From Crocodylus rhombifer (Eukaryota > Chordata > Crocodylia > Crocodylidae): DNA of 64,000 bases. Shown piece after piece: positions 1 to 10,774 of the stretch. The notes below the pieces were generated by a model, which was not told the origin of the DNA, searched no databases, and saw only the letters and a program-made list of their open reading frames with translations. Location: positions 1,361,868 through 1,425,867 of the forward strand of contig JAVSML010024617.1 of assembly GCA_038503035.1 (NCBI GenBank), written 5' to 3'. A program made the position numbers and the translations under genes. Positions within the stretch are counted from its first letter, which is position 1, and every line of letters begins with the position of its first letter.

Positions 1-247
1 AAAGTCTCCTTATTTACAGTGTTTATGATTCCTAAACCTGTTCTAGTTCCTCCAAGGACTGTTCTTAGGATGTCACGCTTTTCTTTTCCACAAGGGTCTA
101 AGTACCATTTGGCTATCCAGGCTTTCTACCCTTCCTCTAATAGGGTTACAAAAGGAGCACATGCAGTGTTAATTCTAACCACATTTGCAGCATTTAATTT
201 AAAAAAAAAAACAAAAACAAAAAAAAACCAAACACCTTTTTCAATGA

Positions 248-814
248 TCATTTTGGTTCTACCAACACTTCTTGTTCCAGATGCTGTTTTACTATGTATG
301 GTCCTACCAATTGATTTTGAGGTTTTGGAGAATACTGAAGAGGGACAACAACTTCACACAGTCCCTCATAATGAACTATCCAATTCCCACTACGGTTCTT
401 ATTAAGCGTGATATTCCATTCTATCCTACACTTCCACTGAAGCCACATTGGACAATGTTCTGGAATCCAACAAGTTAGAATTTTCTTTTTTCTATTATTA
501 GGGGAAAAGGTTTTGCTATTGCACATGGCAGTACTATCCCATCGTTTTTCATCTGGCCGTTTAACAATCATAGAGACGCTCTCTGGCATCTGTATTCCCG
601 CTGTCACTTCTGCTTTAATTAGGATTGCATTTCCTCCCTGTGAATTAGTCTGCCAGCTAAGGAGCCAACAGTTGGGATTAAATTCCTGACAATTACCTGC
701 CTGGTGGTACTTCCATATGCATCTGCCCAGTGGTTTTACCCATAAAGCCATTGCCATTTCCTTATCTACCTGATCTATAGGGATCCATTGTTCTCGCAAG
801 GTTTTTTTTCCTAT
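248..814 (-). pseudogene. Endogenous retrovirus env fragment (surface-subunit part)
   Basis: An open reading frame of about 185 codons on the minus strand is rich in Trp and Cys and contains an N-glycosylation sequon (NITL). It continues in the same orientation and order as the retroviral integrase and env-leader pieces at 1769-2645. From that position I infer it is part of the env glycoprotein of the same old provirus. Its upstream end is cut by the CR1 insertion that starts near 815; the first 60 codons of the longer open frame (up to 1006) are antisense CR1 and not env. Downstream it runs toward the left edge, and the rest of env and the 3' LTR lie outside the window. The retroviral class is not certain. 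Confidence 0.5.
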
Positions 815-1745
815 ATATGGGCCTACACTGTTCAACATTTTCATCAGCAACTTGGACAAAGGGGTGAAAAGCACCTTGTTCAAATTCGTGGCTGACACCA
901 AGATGCGGGGAGAAGTAGGCACGCTAGAAGGGAGGAGGTACAGGTTACAAGGGTGGGTGGGTGATATTAGGTTGGGATTCAATACAGAAAGTGCAAGGTA
1001 CTGCACCTAGGGAGGAACCACCAGCAGCATACCTACAGGCTGGGGACCTCCCTTCTCATCAGCACAGAGGCAGAAGAGGATCTTGGAGTCATTGTTGATT
1101 CCAAGATGAACATGGGCCACCAATGTGAGGACAGAGTCAGCAAGGCTAACTGCATCTTGTCATGTATCCACAGATGCATCACGAGCAGGTCCAAGGAGGT
1201 GATCCTCCCCCTCTATGCAGCCTTGTCAGGCCGCAGTTGGAGTATAGCACCAAGAACTGGATGCAGCACTTCAGGAGGGATGTGGACAGAATCGAGAAGG
1301 TCCAGAGGAGGGCCACTCGCATGACCAAGGGGCAGCAGGGCAGGCCCTATGAGGAGAGGCTACAGAACCTGAACCTGTTCAGCCTCCACAAAAGAAGAAG
1401 GAGAGGGGATTGGGTGACCATCTATAAAAAAAAAAAATTACCAAGGAGGACCAGCGGGGAATAGGAGAGACCCTGTTCCCCCAAGCACTACCAGGGGTAA
1501 TAGTTGACTGAGAGTAGGTTCAGGCTAGACATCAGGAGGCACTACTTCACTGTCAGGGCAGCTAGGATCTGGAACCAACTTTCAAGGGAAGTGGTGCTTG
1601 CTCCTACCTTGGGGGTCTTCAAAAGGAGGCTGGATAAATCACCTAGTCAGGGTCATTTGACCCCAGCATTCTTTCCTGCTCATGGCAGGGGATCAGACTT
1701 GATGATGTGCTCAGGTCCCTTCCAACCCTACCAACTATGAAACTG
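815..1745 (+). mobile_element. CR1 LINE fragment, 3' half of the RT-domain ORF to the 3' end
   Basis: In broken frames the plus strand reads the C-terminal part of a CR1 reverse-transcriptase ORF: the region after the YADD box ('LFNIFISNLDKG'), then 'VDSKMNMGHQCE', 'GVFKRRLD' and the CR1 tail 'cttccaaccctaccaactatgaa'. Several frameshifts and an A-rich slip near 1430 make it a dead copy. It is 5'-truncated, as is usual for target-primed LINE insertions. It sits inside the env region of the minus-strand retrovirus and separates env pieces at 248-814 and 1769-2080, so it is younger than that provirus. Confidence 0.85.
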
Positions 1746-1768
1746 AGAAATTACACCACTCACAACCA

Positions 1769-2110
1769 CTATAGGCCATATCCACATGCAATGGGTGCTA
1801 TTATTTTGTAAAACAAAAGCTGTTTTACCATCTTCTTCAGTGGCTTCAATGGCTTTTTCTTCTTTGCCACTGATCTTAAAACTCCATTTCCATCGCATTG
1901 ATATTGGGTGACCATCGGGTTGCCATCAACAAATTGAGACCATTTTTCTAAAAGACAAACAGGGATCCCTATTATTATATATATCCACACCAATTCCATT
2001 TTACAACCAGTCTCTCTCACACCAGCATAAAAGAATCCAAAACAATAATAATAATAAATAAATAAATAAATAAATAGCAATCAATACTGCATCTTCCACT
2101 TCTTGATTGC
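1769..2110 (-). pseudogene. Endogenous retrovirus env N-terminus (leader region)
   Basis: This minus-strand reading frame has a hydrophobic segment (MELVWIYIIIGIPVCLL) followed by a short Cys-containing domain. That is what a signal-anchor or leader of a retroviral env would look like. It lies directly downstream of the integrase C-terminus, the expected place for env, and upstream of the CR1 that separates it from the larger env fragment. An (AATA)n run at 2045-2078 gives the artificial Tyr/Ile-rich start of the longer frame. I assign env by position and the membrane segment, not by a recognised motif. Confidence 0.4.
2041..2078. repeat. (AAT)n/(AAAT)n microsatellite
   Basis: This is a simple run of aataat and aaataaat units within the retroviral env leader region. 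Confidence 0.9.
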
Positions 2111-2249
2111 TTCCTGGTGTCGTGGTGTTGAAAAACATTCTGCAAGACAAAGCATAAGGGGCTCAACCCCAAATGGGGTTAATTATACAAACAGATTTAT
2201 ATAAAGGATATAAATCACTGTTTCCTCCATTTCATTAATTGTGATGAAT

Positions 2250-2645
2250 GGAGCCACTTCTGGATTTTTTTGTTGTCCCTTTTAAATTTCCAACTGGTAT
2301 ACAGTGGGACTTGCTTTATTTACAGTAGGAACTGGTCCAGACCATATGGGGACCAATGCTCCTTGCTTCTCATGTGTTGTGTGTCACTTTATTGCCTACT
2401 TGCCACTCTCAAGGGTGTAACACAGGACCTAATTGTTTGTCCATTTTCTGGTGGTTAAGCTTAAGTGCTATGGCAATCTGCCGATGAGTTTCAGAAATGG
2501 TCTGCATCAATTTCTGCATCCATTTATCTGTAAGCACTGGAGGCTTTAGCTCAACAGGAGGCTCCCCTCCTAGCCACCATTGTTCAGGTAATCTCATTTT
2601 CCTGCTTGTCACAGCCTCATGAGGCATATAGCACCCTTTCTGGCA
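2250..2645 (-). pseudogene. Endogenous retrovirus integrase C-terminal region (pol end)
   Basis: On the minus strand about 110 codons, in two frames, read as the end of a retroviral pol. First comes a helical stretch (SRKMRLPEQWWLGGEPP and following), then a small beta-rich segment with 'GPVPTVNKASPTVYQLE'. The latter fits the C-terminal SH3-like DNA-binding domain of integrase (a Gly-Pro-x-x-V strand, then a V-Y-x-L strand). It contains stops and a frameshift near 2400. Reverse transcriptase, RNase H and the catalytic core of integrase are absent: a different repeat (2646-3110) sits between this piece and the protease. The env leader follows at once. Confidence 0.55.
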
Positions 2646-3110
2646 CCAGGGTCCCCACGCTGCCATGGGTCCCCTATGAGGCCTCCAACCCCTAATAGCA
2701 TCACCCACTTCCAGCTGTAAACAGTAAACAAAACACAAGCCCCTTGGTTAAAACATAAATCTAAGCCATCTGGCTATAACAACGTTCAAGCCACTCCAGG
2801 GTTTCTTCTTCTCTCACCCGTATCATATTGTTCAGTCATTCAGGCCTCTTCCTTTTCCTCACTCAGGCAGAGCTCCTACCCCCATGGCCACTGGCAGGGA
2901 ACTGCCTGCCTGGCCTCAGCCTGGGGATTATATAGGAGCCAGGCCCTGCCCCTTCCGGTCAGCTGCCTCCCACTGGTTACCCTGGCAACCTGCAGCTGGG
3001 CTCCTTACTTACTGCTGCACAAGTAGCAGTTTCCCCTCTTCATAGGAGCAGGGCACCTCAGTGCTCTGCAACACACCTCCCCTCTTTATAGCAGCAGAGC
3101 ACCAACAATC
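2646..3110 (-). repeat. Dispersed promoter-like repeat (inverted relative to the copy at 18590-18985)
   Basis: Read on the minus strand this segment matches the plus strand around 18590-18985 over about 370 bases. Both share 'GGTTRCC.TGGCAACC', 'CAGGGCCTGGCTCC', a 'GATACGGGTGAGAG' block and 'TTTGTGTTTTGT'. A TATA-like 'CTCCTATATAATCCCC' lies at about 2928-2943 on the minus strand. The family is not known to me. In the other copy it stands upstream of a hAT transposase, so it may be the 5' promoter part of that hAT family. Here it replaces most of the retroviral pol gene. Confidence 0.6.
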
Positions 3111-3119
3111 ACACTTTAC

Positions 3120-3720
3120 TCAGCTTTCTGAGGGAAGCAAAACTGTTTTTGTGGTGGTGGGTCAGGTCCTATAACCTTTTCTTTTCCTTCTATTGACCCA
3201 CAAACCAATTTCTCTTGGGCCCACACTAAAGTTGTCTGTAATGCCATTTCCTGGGTTAGAGGAGGCCAATCTGGGAATTCTAATTTTTCCCCAGTTTTAA
3301 TAGCAGCACAACGGTGTCCTGCAGCAACCGTTATATAACCTCACTTTCCTCATAAGTGTCTTTTCCAAATCTTAACTCTAGATTTGCAAGGTCTATTATG
3401 GCATTCAATTTCTTCAGGGCATCTACCCCTAAAATTCCTGTTCTGCCTAATGAGGGTAAACCAAATGATAAATAGCTTTCTGGCCCCCTTGGACCGAAGA
3501 ACATAAGGGTTTACAAAAACTATTCTACTTGTAAAATTTTTACTTGGTTTCCTTTCAGTTTATCTAAACTTCTATCTTCATTACTAATGAAAGAAAATGC
3601 AGTGCCAGAATCAGTAAGAGTCAAATATTCCCGATGTGCCCCCTCCTGGTTATCTATTGTTACTCGAATAACCGGTCATCTCCACTGATCAAATTTAAAA
3701 GTCGCTGTACATAAAAGGGT
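3120..3720 (-). pseudogene. Endogenous retrovirus protease (retropepsin) remnant
   Basis: On the minus strand the frame reads an aspartic-protease active-site segment 'LTDSGTAFSF', with the Asp-Ser-Gly codons at 3604-3612. The family's C-terminal 'ILGVDAL' follows about 60 codons later. The distance and motifs fit a retroviral dimeric protease that would process gag-pol. In-frame stops between and after these motifs show it is dead. It lies between gag fragments (3880-4375) and the place where reverse transcriptase should start, which is missing. Confidence 0.65.
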
Positions 3721-4375
3721 GCGAAGAGGGGTCTCCAGGCCTCCCTACCCAGAACCTTCCATATATGGTCCTGAAATGGGTTGGCTAAAAGCCTGTTCGT
3801 CCCCTTCTCTATTCTTATAAAGGGCCAATTTTCTCAAAAGTTCAGCAGTGGGTAAACCATCTATGTCCTCTTTTTTCTCATGCCTTATCAACTGTCTCCA
3901 CACTTCTGCTCTAACAGAATCAGGCTGTTTTCCAGCTCCTTAACGGCGGTTTCCTCAACCTCAGCCATGACTTGCAAAGGCTGCCACTTTACCTTGCTTC
4001 TGCTGTGCAGAAAACACTTGATGAGCAATACTATAGGCATCTGCCAGCCTCTGTTTTATCTGCTGGAGAGGGGCGTCTGGGGTTAAAACACCACTTACAG
4101 CCATTTTTAACTCAGGATGCAATCCCTGAATGGAGGGCTTTTTAAACTCATTCATATCATAATTAATAATACCCTGGTTGTTAGGGTCAGGAGCTAATTC
4201 TGATGCAACAAACAAAATCCTTTTTCAAGCCTCATAAATTTCTGGACACTCTGTTGGGGCTTGTTTTTCACAATGATACTTAGCCAACAAATTTTCCCCA
4301 GGATAAAACAACTTTAAAATTGTCTCAAACTGTCTTCTAGCCTGTTGTTACCAGATTTGCCCACTACTTTGGGGT
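3720..4375 (-). pseudogene. Endogenous retrovirus gag, 3' part
   Basis: Two minus-strand stretches separated by stops read as soluble helical protein, including 'GLHPELKMAVSGVLTPDAP' and 'IKQRLADAYSIAHQVFSAQQ'. They lie directly upstream of the protease in the same orientation, so I read them as the capsid end of gag. No zinc knuckle is visible, and the NC part may be decayed. The upstream junction near 4376 is abrupt; the 5' part of gag is found again beyond 6390. Confidence 0.5.
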
Positions 4376-6390
4376 GTGCTCATTTATTAGGGCTAGGGTC
4401 TTGGTAATTCTATCCATGTGCTGCTTGTGTTACTTGTGTTTCTGTATGGAGCTGTATCTCTCCCTTCTGCAAGCCCCCACCCCCAGTGGAGCTATCTTGC
4501 AGGACTCAGTTCAGTGGGGCTGGGTTCCTCCAGTCCCCAAATCAGTCATACACACAAACACACACAGCTTAACGTGACACACCTGACCTGGCCGGGTTGA
4601 TCAGCATGGACAGGCTGACACCCTCATATGCCAAGAATCAGTTCATCAGAGCAACAATAACCACAGTCAGACACAAGCACACAACTAAACAGAATACCTC
4701 TGAATCTGGCTGGGTGTCCAGATGATACCCTCATGGGCCAGCATTCAGTTCATTAGGGCATGTCTGAGCCAAACTGGGTCAATCAGCCTGTACAAGCTGA
4801 TCCCCTTATGTGTTTTGAACTCAGCACGTCCCAATCTTTTAGTCTCTTGATGAGCAGACCCCACAGTACTTCTGGGCTTCACAGGGATGTTTAGCTTAGG
4901 TAAGAGGGGTGTTGCTACAGAGCAAGTGGGGAAAGAAAAGTAAAGAAGGCAAAATATACCCAGTTACCACCAGTTTGACTATAAAAGTTATTTATTGCTA
5001 AGTAGATGAAATATATATTGAGACTAGTAGTGATAGACATGCAAAGGAAAAACAAACACAAACAGTCACAGTATACCCTGGTTTCACTAAGTATTTGGGG
5101 AAACTTAGCTCAAGCTTAACTAATACAGTTCAAGTTCAGAAATCTATGCTTAGAGAGAGAGAAGAGAAAAGAGAGAGAGCTGGGATCTCACCAGTCCAAG
5201 GCACTCGGGCTGCAAAGCTGACAGGTCAAAGTTCTCAGCACGATCCTTGAAGGGAGACGATCTTCCTCCTGCAGCCTCTCCAGAAGAAAGCGGGTGGTGT
5301 CAGCACACACACTGCTGCTTCTTTTACAGATTTTTATACCCCCAGTTCAGTTTCTTTCAAGCGTTCTCAATATTGTAAATCAAATTGTCTTTTCTATTGA
5401 CAAGGGGTTATCTGGGTGGAACATCTCAGGAACTTGATTGATACTCAGGAAACACCTATTTGGGAGCCAGCTTGACATTATATATTGATGGGATCTCTCT
5501 TGGTGTCTTCAGAAACAATAGATTGCAGCATCGGGGTTTTTGGATTTTTACTTGCTGTGAACAAGCCTCAGCTTAGCATGACTTTTCCAGATCTTACTAT
5601 AGTCTTTTAACAGACTTAAGGCAATTATTGGAGTGTTCATAACCTGTTGGGGAGAGGACTTCCACCAGTCGTCTCGGGAAAAGTATGACAACACTTGTGG
5701 ACAGGGTTCCAACGGGCTGGACGCTGTGATGAACCCTGTACCATTGTTCAAATGTTGCCCATACCCCCTCTGACTCGGTCTATTGCCTCAGCATTCCCTA
5801 ACCCGGCAACCAAGTTGTAGCCAAGTAAGTTTACATAGGCCTCCCATAGTGGGACTGGGGGATGTACGGCCCGAGATGCCCAATACACTTACTTTTGCTT
5901 AGAAGGGGGGGAGGAAGGAAAAGTTCTTTGTAAATCCAGATCAGAACTGATAAATGCTGAGCTGGGTGTGGGGGTTGATTAGCATTTGGAGCACAGATTC
6001 CCCATCATGCAGTGCTTCCCTGCTTTGCTGATCCCAGAATTCACTGCAGTCTCTGCTTCAGGTTTTCTGTTCTCCATCTCTCATGTAAATGAATGGTCAT
6101 CTGTTCCCATCTCAGATGCAAATGAGACCTAGGGCAATTGTTTCACTTTTGTCACCCTTATCTGGAGGGTTTTAGGTGTGTCTCTCACTGCATCTTAATT
6201 AGTTTCTGTTGGGGGGGGCGATTCTTTGTGAGTCAGACAGTCTGTGTCCTATGTCAGGGCTCCCCAAAAACATGGAGCTGACAGGTAACACTGTGCATTA
6301 GTTCCAAGTTTAACATCTATGGGAAGAGCAGAAAAATCCCCTGGGCTCACACATTTCCTTCTACTGATGCTCCAGAAATAGCCAACACAA
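4376..6390 (-). mobile_element. LTR-like insertion(s) inside the retroviral gag, boundaries unresolved
   Basis: About 2 kb separate two pieces of gag. On the minus strand this stretch has a TATA-like 'GGGGGTATAAAAATC' near 5330-5345 and a polyadenylation-like 'AATAAATAAC' near 4988-4998, about 340 bases apart, plus an octamer-type ATGCAAAT near 6116. This spacing suggests U3-R of an LTR. A short readable stretch at 5560-5900 ('VPLWEAYVNLLGYNLVAG' on the minus strand) could be retroviral gag or chance. I could not define TG...CA ends or a target duplication. Confidence 0.35.
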
Positions 6391-6394
6391 TACC

Positions 6395-6944
6395 TCATGT
6401 GACCCCTAACTGAGATTGCAGTGCCTCAATTTCCTTTTTGCAGACTGTATGATCTGACTTCTTGTGGCCTGCGAGCTGAGCTTCAATCTTTACTTGTATG
6501 ATTCCTGCTTTCACTTCCTCTGCAGCCTCTTTCCACTGATTTATTTCCTCCTGCACTTGCCTTCTAGCAGTTTTTTCCTCTCTAAGCTGTTTTTGAATGA
6601 CCTGAAGCTGAGTTGCCTGGTTAATACTTTTAAGCATTTGTGCCTGAGCTTTCCAAGCCTCTGTTTCACTAAGATATGTTTGACAATGATCTTGCAACTG
6701 TGTAACCTGACACAGCCTCTGCTAGCTCTTCTGTTAAAGATTGACAGACCATAAATAAACCATGCAATGCAGTGCATTTCTGTGTTTTCTTACCTATCTA
6801 AGGTTTTACACTCGTTATAAGAATCTCCACTTGCTGCTGTAATTTCTCCCAAGAGTCAGGACCCTTAAAGAAATCATAATCCCATGGTCCTTTTCCAGAT
6901 TCCACCATAAATTTCTCTAACAAGGATTTCTCTTTACTTCCCAT
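6395..6944 (-). pseudogene. Endogenous retrovirus gag, 5' part with coiled coil
   Basis: The likely gag start codon is at 6942-6944 (minus strand MGSKEKS). It lies about 180 bases after the candidate primer-binding site and has a Gly at position 2 as in many matrix proteins. After about 50 codons the frame breaks. It resumes as a 100-codon coiled-coil segment (6395-6697) dense in Gln, Glu and Lys with regular hydrophobics. A coiled coil in gag is seen in several retroviral groups, so it does not fix the class. The downstream part is displaced by the 4376-6390 insertion. Confidence 0.5.
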
Positions 6945-7125
6945 CCCTGATGAGAGGTTCAAACGTTAAAGCTCTGATGGGACTCTGTCCCTGAAACTTT
7001 GTCTGTACTGCCAGGCCTCAGGTGACCAGCAAGATCCAGGTTGCGACCCTAAATCCTGAAGTTAGAACTGCCTCTTATCAACAGCGACTACCTCTCTGAC
7101 CGTGGCTAATCAGTTCTCCTCCCAA

Positions 7126-7144
7126 GTCCCATCTGGGGTGCCAA
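7126..7144 (-). other. Retroviral primer-binding site candidate
   Basis: On the minus strand 'TTGGCACCCCAGATGGGAC' begins immediately after the LTR end (...CCCAGCA, then g). The TTGG or TGG start and the GGGAC core are typical of a primer site complementary to a tRNA 3' end. I could not match it to a specific tRNA with confidence. Confidence 0.55.
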
Positions 7145-7145
7145 C

Positions 7146-7285
7146 TGCTGGGCAAAAACTCATCCAAGCCCTACTTCTCTGTGGGTGAGGAGAACTCTGT
7201 GATCAACCACCAGCACTTGTCCGACAAACAGTCAGAAGCTTTATTAACTACAAAACATCTACTAAGCACAAAGCAGTTCATCAAC
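7146..7285 (-). mobile_element. 5' LTR fragment (R-U5) of the minus-strand retrovirus
   Basis: On the minus strand 'AATAAAGCTTCTGACTG' gives a polyadenylation signal, followed by about 90 bases of U5 ending in CA next to the primer site. The upstream (U3) part is cut at about 7286 by CR1 sequence. The same R region recurs at 27622-27700, where more of the LTR is kept. Confidence 0.65.
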
Positions 7286-7766
7286 TCTTCTTCAGACTAA
7301 ATAAGCCCAGTTCCCTAAGCCTCTCTTCATAAGTCATGTGCCTCAACCCCTGAAACATTTTTGTTGCTCTCTGCTGGACTCCCTCCAATTTGTCCACATC
7401 CTTTCTATAGTGGGGAGGGGTAGGGCAGGGCGGGGGAAGCCAAACTGTACACAGTACTCCAGATGTGCCTCACCAGTGCAGAATAGAGAGGAATAATCAC
7501 TACCCTTGATCTGCTAGCAATGCTCCTACTAATACAGCTCAGTATATTGTTAGCCTTCTTGGCAACAAGGGCACACTGTTGACTCATGTCCATCTTATTG
7601 TCCACTGTAACCCCCACATCCTTTTCTGCAGACCTGCTGCTTAGCCAGTTAGTCCCCTGGCTGTAGCGGTATGTGGGATTGTTCTGTCCTAAGTGCAGGA
7701 CTCTGCACTTGTCCTTGTTCAACTTCATGAGATTTCTTTTGGTCCAATCCTCCAATTTGTCTAGAG
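7286..7766 (-). mobile_element. CR1 LINE fragment, part 1 (split by hAT)
   Basis: The minus strand encodes the C-terminal part of the CR1 RT-domain ORF ('LNKDKCRVLHLGQ', 'VTVDNKMDMSQQCALVAKKA', '[10 protein letters not shown]'). The copy stops abruptly at 7766, where a hAT terminal repeat begins. The rest of the same CR1 resumes at 12968 ('cctagctctatcccccagc' onward). The two halves read continuously in CR1 terms, so the hAT element was inserted into this copy. Confidence 0.85.
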
Positions 7767-8050
7767 CAGTGGTCTCTAAACTTTTTTGATCGAGCACCCT
7801 TATCAGTAAAAAATTTTTGAGCACGCACCCCCAATGTATGTATATTTATTTATAAATTATATACATGTAGTACTGTACTAATATATTATGTAAATTATGA
7901 AACATACACAAAAATATAAATTAAAAAAGGATGAGATAAAGATGAAATAAACAATATTTTTAAAATAATTATTTATTATGTTTTATTCATTAACAGTACA
8001 GAAAACCTTTTTGCTGTCACTAAAAATATTATTACTACTAATAATATTTT

Positions 8051-9585
8051 TTAGTGAGAGCAATGTGGTTGAATATTCTTCATTATTTTTGAAAATCTTG
8101 GTTTAACACTTTGTGATACACCCATTTGAAGGTCTGATTCTAAGTTCACTTTATTTCGATACTTGGTTTTAATGGCTGTCATAGCTGAAAAAGATACCTC
8201 ACAGAGATACATACATCCAAATGGAAGAAGTGCATCGTTGGCTGCGCTTACTAAATCATGATACTGATTTTTCAATCCCATCCACCAATTATGCAAAGGT
8301 TTTTGTTGAAATTCGGCTAGTAAATTTCCATCTTCCCTGATGTCAATCAGTTGCAAACTCATCGGAAGGTGTTGCATTTTTATATTTTTAACAAATGGGT
8401 TCAAAACCCACTGAAACTTTGTTTGGAAGATTTTTAAACAAGTTAGAAAATTCTGTTTCCAAGTTTTTTAAGTGTGCAGATATGAGAGTTTTTATAGGTG
8501 ACACACTTACATTGTTTTCAGCAACAAAATCATATAACAATGGAAACATTTCCAAACATCCGTTTTCAAAATGCCCTCTCCATAGCATGATTTTCTTTTG
8601 AAAAGCAGTTACTTTCTCACTCATTGTTAAAACATCAGCTTTACCTTGAAGGGACAGATTAAGTGTGTTTATTTTTTTTTAAATATCTGCTAGGTAGCAT
8701 ACTACTGACAGCCACTTGTCATCACAGAAAAGGTCAGCAAATTTGGAACACTTGTCTTTTTGTAAAAGAAAAATCCGTAACTCATCTTTAAGTTTGACAA
8801 CTCTTTTAAGCACTTTACCACAAGGTAACCAGCGAACCTCTGTGTGGTACAAAAGATTTTCATAGTCACTCCCCATCTCATTACAAAGTATTGTAAAGAT
8901 TCTTCTATTTAAAGGTCTTGTTTTAATAAAATTAACCACATCAATGACATCCTGTAGCACTTTGTGCACTTCTGGTTCCAACTTCTTTGCTGCAATAGCT
9001 TGCCTATGAATGATGCAGTGAATGAATTTCACGTGTGGTGCTATCTCTGTAACCGTACCCCAGAATCCTTGTTTTATTTCAGTCAAAGCAGCCGCTCCAT
9101 CAGTGGTTACACTTACACAGTTTTTCCATAAAACATAGTTTTTATTAAAGAAGTCATTTACTGTTGAGAATATATCTTCTCTGGTATATTTTTCCTTTAG
9201 TGGCTCACAAAAAAGTAATTCTTCGTGTATTTCATTATTGAAACAGAATCTTGCAAATACCATAAGCTGAGACATGTTAGAAACATCTGTACTTTCATCC
9301 AACTGTATAGCAAACCTCCCACACTGCATAATTTGTTCTAATACTTGTTCCTTCAAATCTTCAGCAATGTTTTCTATGCATCTTCCAACAGTATTTGCTG
9401 AAAAAGGAATGCATTTTAGTTTGTTGCCATAGTTTTCCGCATATTATTTCAGCCATTTTTACCGTGGCTGGAGAACAAGTGTTGCCCCAATGGTATGTGG
9501 CTTTTTGTCTCTTGTGATTAAGTAAGAAACCTCAAAAGAGGCTTCTAAACATTTATCATTAAGTTCAGTGAAATTTGTAAAGTAC
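8051..9585 (-). pseudogene. hAT transposase pseudogene (ZBED5/FAM200/SCAND3-like, Buster type)
   Basis: The frame pieces run in order on the minus strand. At about 9357-9585 is the pre-catalytic region ('IPFSANTVGRCIENIAEDL'), interrupted by stops near 9445. At 8679-9356 is the RNase H-like core start 'FAIQLDESTDVSN', carrying the first catalytic Asp, then 'TTDGAAALTEIKQGF' with the second Asp, then 'TEVRWLPCGKVLKRV'. At 8388-8660 is 'LNLSLQGKADVLTMSEKV'. At 8051-8404 is the C-terminal dimerisation region 'MYLCEVSFSAMTAIKTKYR'. At least two frameshifts and several stops make it non-functional. The N-terminal BED finger is absent: the reading meets the end of the integrase frame at about 9577, one base out of frame. 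Confidence 0.85.
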
Positions 9586-10484
9586 TGGCACCAACAAGTC
9601 CCATCTCCGAGGGTCAGCCTGCATACAGCACCGCAGCATTCCCTTTAGGGTAGTGTTAAAACGCTCAACTAACCCATTGGCTTGTGGGTGGTACATGGTC
9701 GTCTTGAGATAGTGTATCCGTAGTACTTTACAAAGGGCCACTACTACCATCGACATAAAGTTTGACCCTTGGTCCATCATTATCTCTCTGGGGATCCCAA
9801 AGGTGGTGACCCACTTCATGCGTTCTTCGGCCACCCGTGCCCCCGTGACCGTCCTCAAGGGTACGGCCTCTGGGAAACGGGTGGCATAATCAATGAGGAC
9901 AAGGATAAACTGGTGTCCGGCCATGCTTCGGGGCAATGGGCCCATCACGTCTAAGGCTATCCGCGCAAAGGAGTCTCGTACCACTGGTACAGGCTGCAGG
10001 GGCACCCGGGGGGGGTTGTTAGAGCTCACCCTTTGGCACCACCCACACGATTTGCAAAAGTTCTCTACATCCTCGTTCAGATGCGGCCAAAAACACCACC
10101 GGGTCAACCGGGCTTCAGTCTTGTGCTTCCCCAGATGCCCTCCCAGGGGGTTCCCATGCGCTAGCCGCAATAAGGGTTCTCTATAGGAGAGGGGTATCAA
10201 CAGCTGCGCCACCTCCTCCCCCTCGTGTCGGCCCCGCTTAATGCGGTATAACAAGCCCTGTCTGATTTCCACTTGGGGCCCTCTGGCTCGATCAGCATTG
10301 GGGCTTACCTGCTGCTCGCGTCGTGTGGCCACCTCTTCTCTGAAGGGCCGGAGCTCTCCGTCTGTCTCTTGGGCCTCTTTAAACTGGCTGCTGCTCGCGA
10401 GCTCTTCCAGTTCTGTGTCATCCGGTGCTCCCCATTCCTTTCCTACTAGTCCTCCCCGAGCAATGTCCGAGGGCTGAAGCCCCG
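9577..10484 (-). pseudogene. Gmr1-like integrase, 3'-truncated
   Basis: An HHCC zinc-binding domain is readable ('GNPLGGHLGKHKTEARLTRW' to 'CKSCGWCQR'), followed by the catalytic core. The first Asp is in 'IALDVMGPL' (codon at 9949-9951), the second in 'MMDQGSNF' (9772-9774), and the Glu in 'NGLVERFNTT' (9664-9666). There are 35 residues between the second Asp and the Glu, a standard DD35E set. All catalytic residues are kept and there are no stops in this frame. The protein ends about 25 residues after the Glu region, at the junction with hAT sequence, so the C-terminal domain is lost. The enzyme would join element DNA to the host chromosome. Confidence 0.85.
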
Positions 10485-10737
10485 CAAGGACCTCGAAGAT
10501 CTCCAGCCAATCTCTTCCCAATATCATCAGGTACAGTATGTCCTCCTTTAGCCCTACCGGCATTCGTCGGCAGGTCCCTTGCACCCGTACTTCCAGTAAC
10601 CTTCTTTCGAAGTAGGACCTCTGCTTGTGCAGGCAAACGAGGTATATCCCTGCACACTGGGGGGGCTTGCCTCCACTCAACTGCTGAAGACCTGACCACG
10701 GTCTGTGCGCACCCGGTGTCCATCGCCGCCGTCAAGG

Positions 10738-10740
<3 letters not shown>
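10485..10740 (-). pseudogene. Gmr1-like retroelement aspartic protease
   Basis: The active-site segment 'LTAAMDTGCAQTVV' has its Asp-Thr-Gly codons at 10712-10720. The closing 'LMILGRDWLEI' is in another minus-strand frame that is continuous with the integrase. One frameshift, near 10650, separates the two. The protease would cleave the gag-pol product. Its 5' border to gag is buried in a poly-C tract (10739-10883) that may be misassembled. Confidence 0.75.

Positions 10741-10774
<34 letters not shown>

Noticed and set aside
248..1006. A single 252-codon env gene
   Set aside because: The first 60 codons are antisense CR1 that joins the env frame by chance; only 248-814 is kept.
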